Shown here in pieces: positions 5,797 to 6,461 of a DNA stretch of 6,461 nt (the stretch's first letter is position 1; each line of letters starts with the position of its first letter). The DNA comes from Halobacteriales archaeon QH_8_67_36 (GTDB lineage: Archaea; Halobacteriota; Halobacteria; Halobacteriales; Haloarculaceae): contig PXQZ01000024.1 of assembly GCA_003021755.1 (NCBI GenBank), positions 1 through 6,461 on the forward strand, in the 5' to 3' direction. Both the position numbers and the translations under genes were made by a program. The notes under the pieces are model-generated. The model saw nothing but the letters and a program-made list of their open reading frames with translations, did not search any database and was not told where the DNA came from.

Positions 5797-5925
5797 CGAG
5801 GTCGCACAGAGCGGGCGCCTCCTAACGTGGCTCGATGACTATCGACCGGGCCATCGTCCTCGTGACGGCCGTCCCCGCGCTCGCCGTACCGCGGTTCCCG
5901 TCCCCGCCGGTCGCGAGAACTGCGC
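5797..5925. other. convergent intergenic region with no supported gene
   Basis: This 129-nt gap lies between the purF stop and the stop of the oppositely oriented DUF420 gene. An ATG at 5835 opens a plus-strand frame, but most of that frame runs antisense to the DUF420 coding region and becomes rich in Arg, Ser and Pro. I see no T-rich terminator or strong hairpin on either strand. Confidence 0.5.
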
Positions 5926-6461
5926 TCACCAGATCAGATACAACATCGCGTAGACGACGATGCCGAGGGAAAACGAGATCAGCCACAGCGTCGCGGCCAC
6001 GCTGCCCGCCCGCGGATGGTTCGTTCGGGACAGCTCCGACACCGGGTGACTCGCCGCCAGCAACAGCGTGTAGTACACCGCCGGAACGGCCAGGATGGCG
6101 AGCAGAACGTGGATAGCCAACAGCGGGAGGTAGACGTACGTCTCGACGACGGCCGGCCCGGGGAACGCCGTCGGTCCGACCAGCGTGACCCGATAGAGGT
6201 ACAACACGAGGAAGGCGACGAACAGTCCGAACGTCGTCAGCATCAACCGTCGATGGCGCTCGACCTCCCCTCGGCGTATCGCCCGAACCCCTCCGACGAT
6301 GGTTCCGATGGCGGCGGCGCTGAGAACGGCGTTGACCGTCGGGATGGCGTCGATGACCGAGTCCGGTGCGCGGGGAATCAGGGTGGCGGGAATCGCTCCG
6401 CCAACCGCGCCGAAGACCAGCGCCAGCGAGACGACCGTCAACACGCCAGTGAGCGCGGGGA
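5926..6461 (-). CDS. DUF420 family membrane protein (5' end beyond the window)
   Basis: At least 172 residues of a DUF420 protein are visible; numbering here starts at the GTG at 6444. There are five hydrophobic spans, near residues 1-22, 35-53, 68-86, 104-130 and 148-170. Family signatures include VNAVLS (37-42), the GVRAIRRGEVERHRRLML block with H64, LYLYRVTL (81-88), and H112 in the fourth span. The DUF420 member CtaM (YozB) of Firmicutes is needed for a haem A-containing terminal oxidase, so a role around respiratory oxidase maturation is possible. No oxidase gene is in view, so that is inference. The GTG at 6444 is probably not the start. The frame stays open to the window edge and reads PALTG just before it, which resembles the usual haloarchaeal N-terminus as I recall it. 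The gene converges on purF. Confidence 0.85.
   Translation of the reverse strand, partial: PALTGVLTVVSLALVFGAVGGAIPATLIPRAPDSVIDAIPTVNAVLSAAAIGTIVGGVRAIRRGEVERHRRLMLTTFGLFVAFLVLYLYRVTLVGPTAFPGPAVVETYVYLPLLAIHVLLAILAVPAVYYTLLLAASHPVSELSRTNHPRAGSVAATLWLISFSLGIVVYAMLYLIW

Noticed and set aside
5835..6116. Plus-strand ORF of 93 codons starting MTIDRAIVLV after purF
   Set aside because: Only the first 30 codons lie in the gap. The rest is antisense to the DUF420 gene with Arg/Ser/Pro-rich, low-quality sequence, and no promoter or motif is seen.

Overview
The window looks like chromosomal DNA from a halophilic archaeon (class Halobacteria, perhaps near Haloarcula). The DNA is GC-rich with strong G/C preference at third codon positions. 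The predicted proteins are rich in Asp and Glu. The genes are typical haloarchaeal ones: an Lsm protein overlapping ribosomal protein L37e, an M42 (TET-type) aminopeptidase, a zincin of the F420-associated DUF2342 family, and a DUF420 membrane protein. Several start codons have a TATA-like element about 26-29 nt upstream and little or no leader, as is usual in this group. The genus is inference.

Layout. Positions 1-30 may hold the last codons of a plus-strand gene. Positions 32-170 on the minus strand have the codon usage of a small protein gene, but its two halves lie in different frames, so it is either frameshifted or spurious. Next, transcribed leftward, come a small single-span membrane protein (1493-1263) and a DUF2342 zinc metalloprotease-like protein (1219-269). 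A 77-nt divergent region separates these from an M42 aminopeptidase (1571-2626, plus). An AI-2E family permease follows (2774-3913, plus), after a 147-nt gap with a TATA-like box and nested inverted repeats. A 78-nt gap with three back-to-back palindromes and a clear TATA box then leads into lsm (3992-4174), rpl37e (4171-4344) and purF (4354-5796). At the right end a convergent DUF420 membrane protein (minus) runs off the window.

How the genes relate. lsm, rpl37e and purF are so tightly packed (4-nt overlap, then a 9-nt gap) that they are probably one transcript, linking an RNA-binding protein, a ribosomal protein and the first committed enzyme of purine synthesis. The M42 peptidase acts late in cytosolic peptide breakdown. 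The DUF2342 protein and the small membrane protein may form a two-gene unit, although the DUF2342 gene also seems to have its own promoter. The AI-2E and DUF420 proteins are separate membrane genes with no visible link to their neighbours.

No mobile element, CRISPR array, tRNA or rRNA was seen. The window is mostly ordinary core-genome content. The least explained parts are the frame-broken small ORF at the left end and the two palindrome-rich gaps. I see no convincing undescribed multi-gene system.
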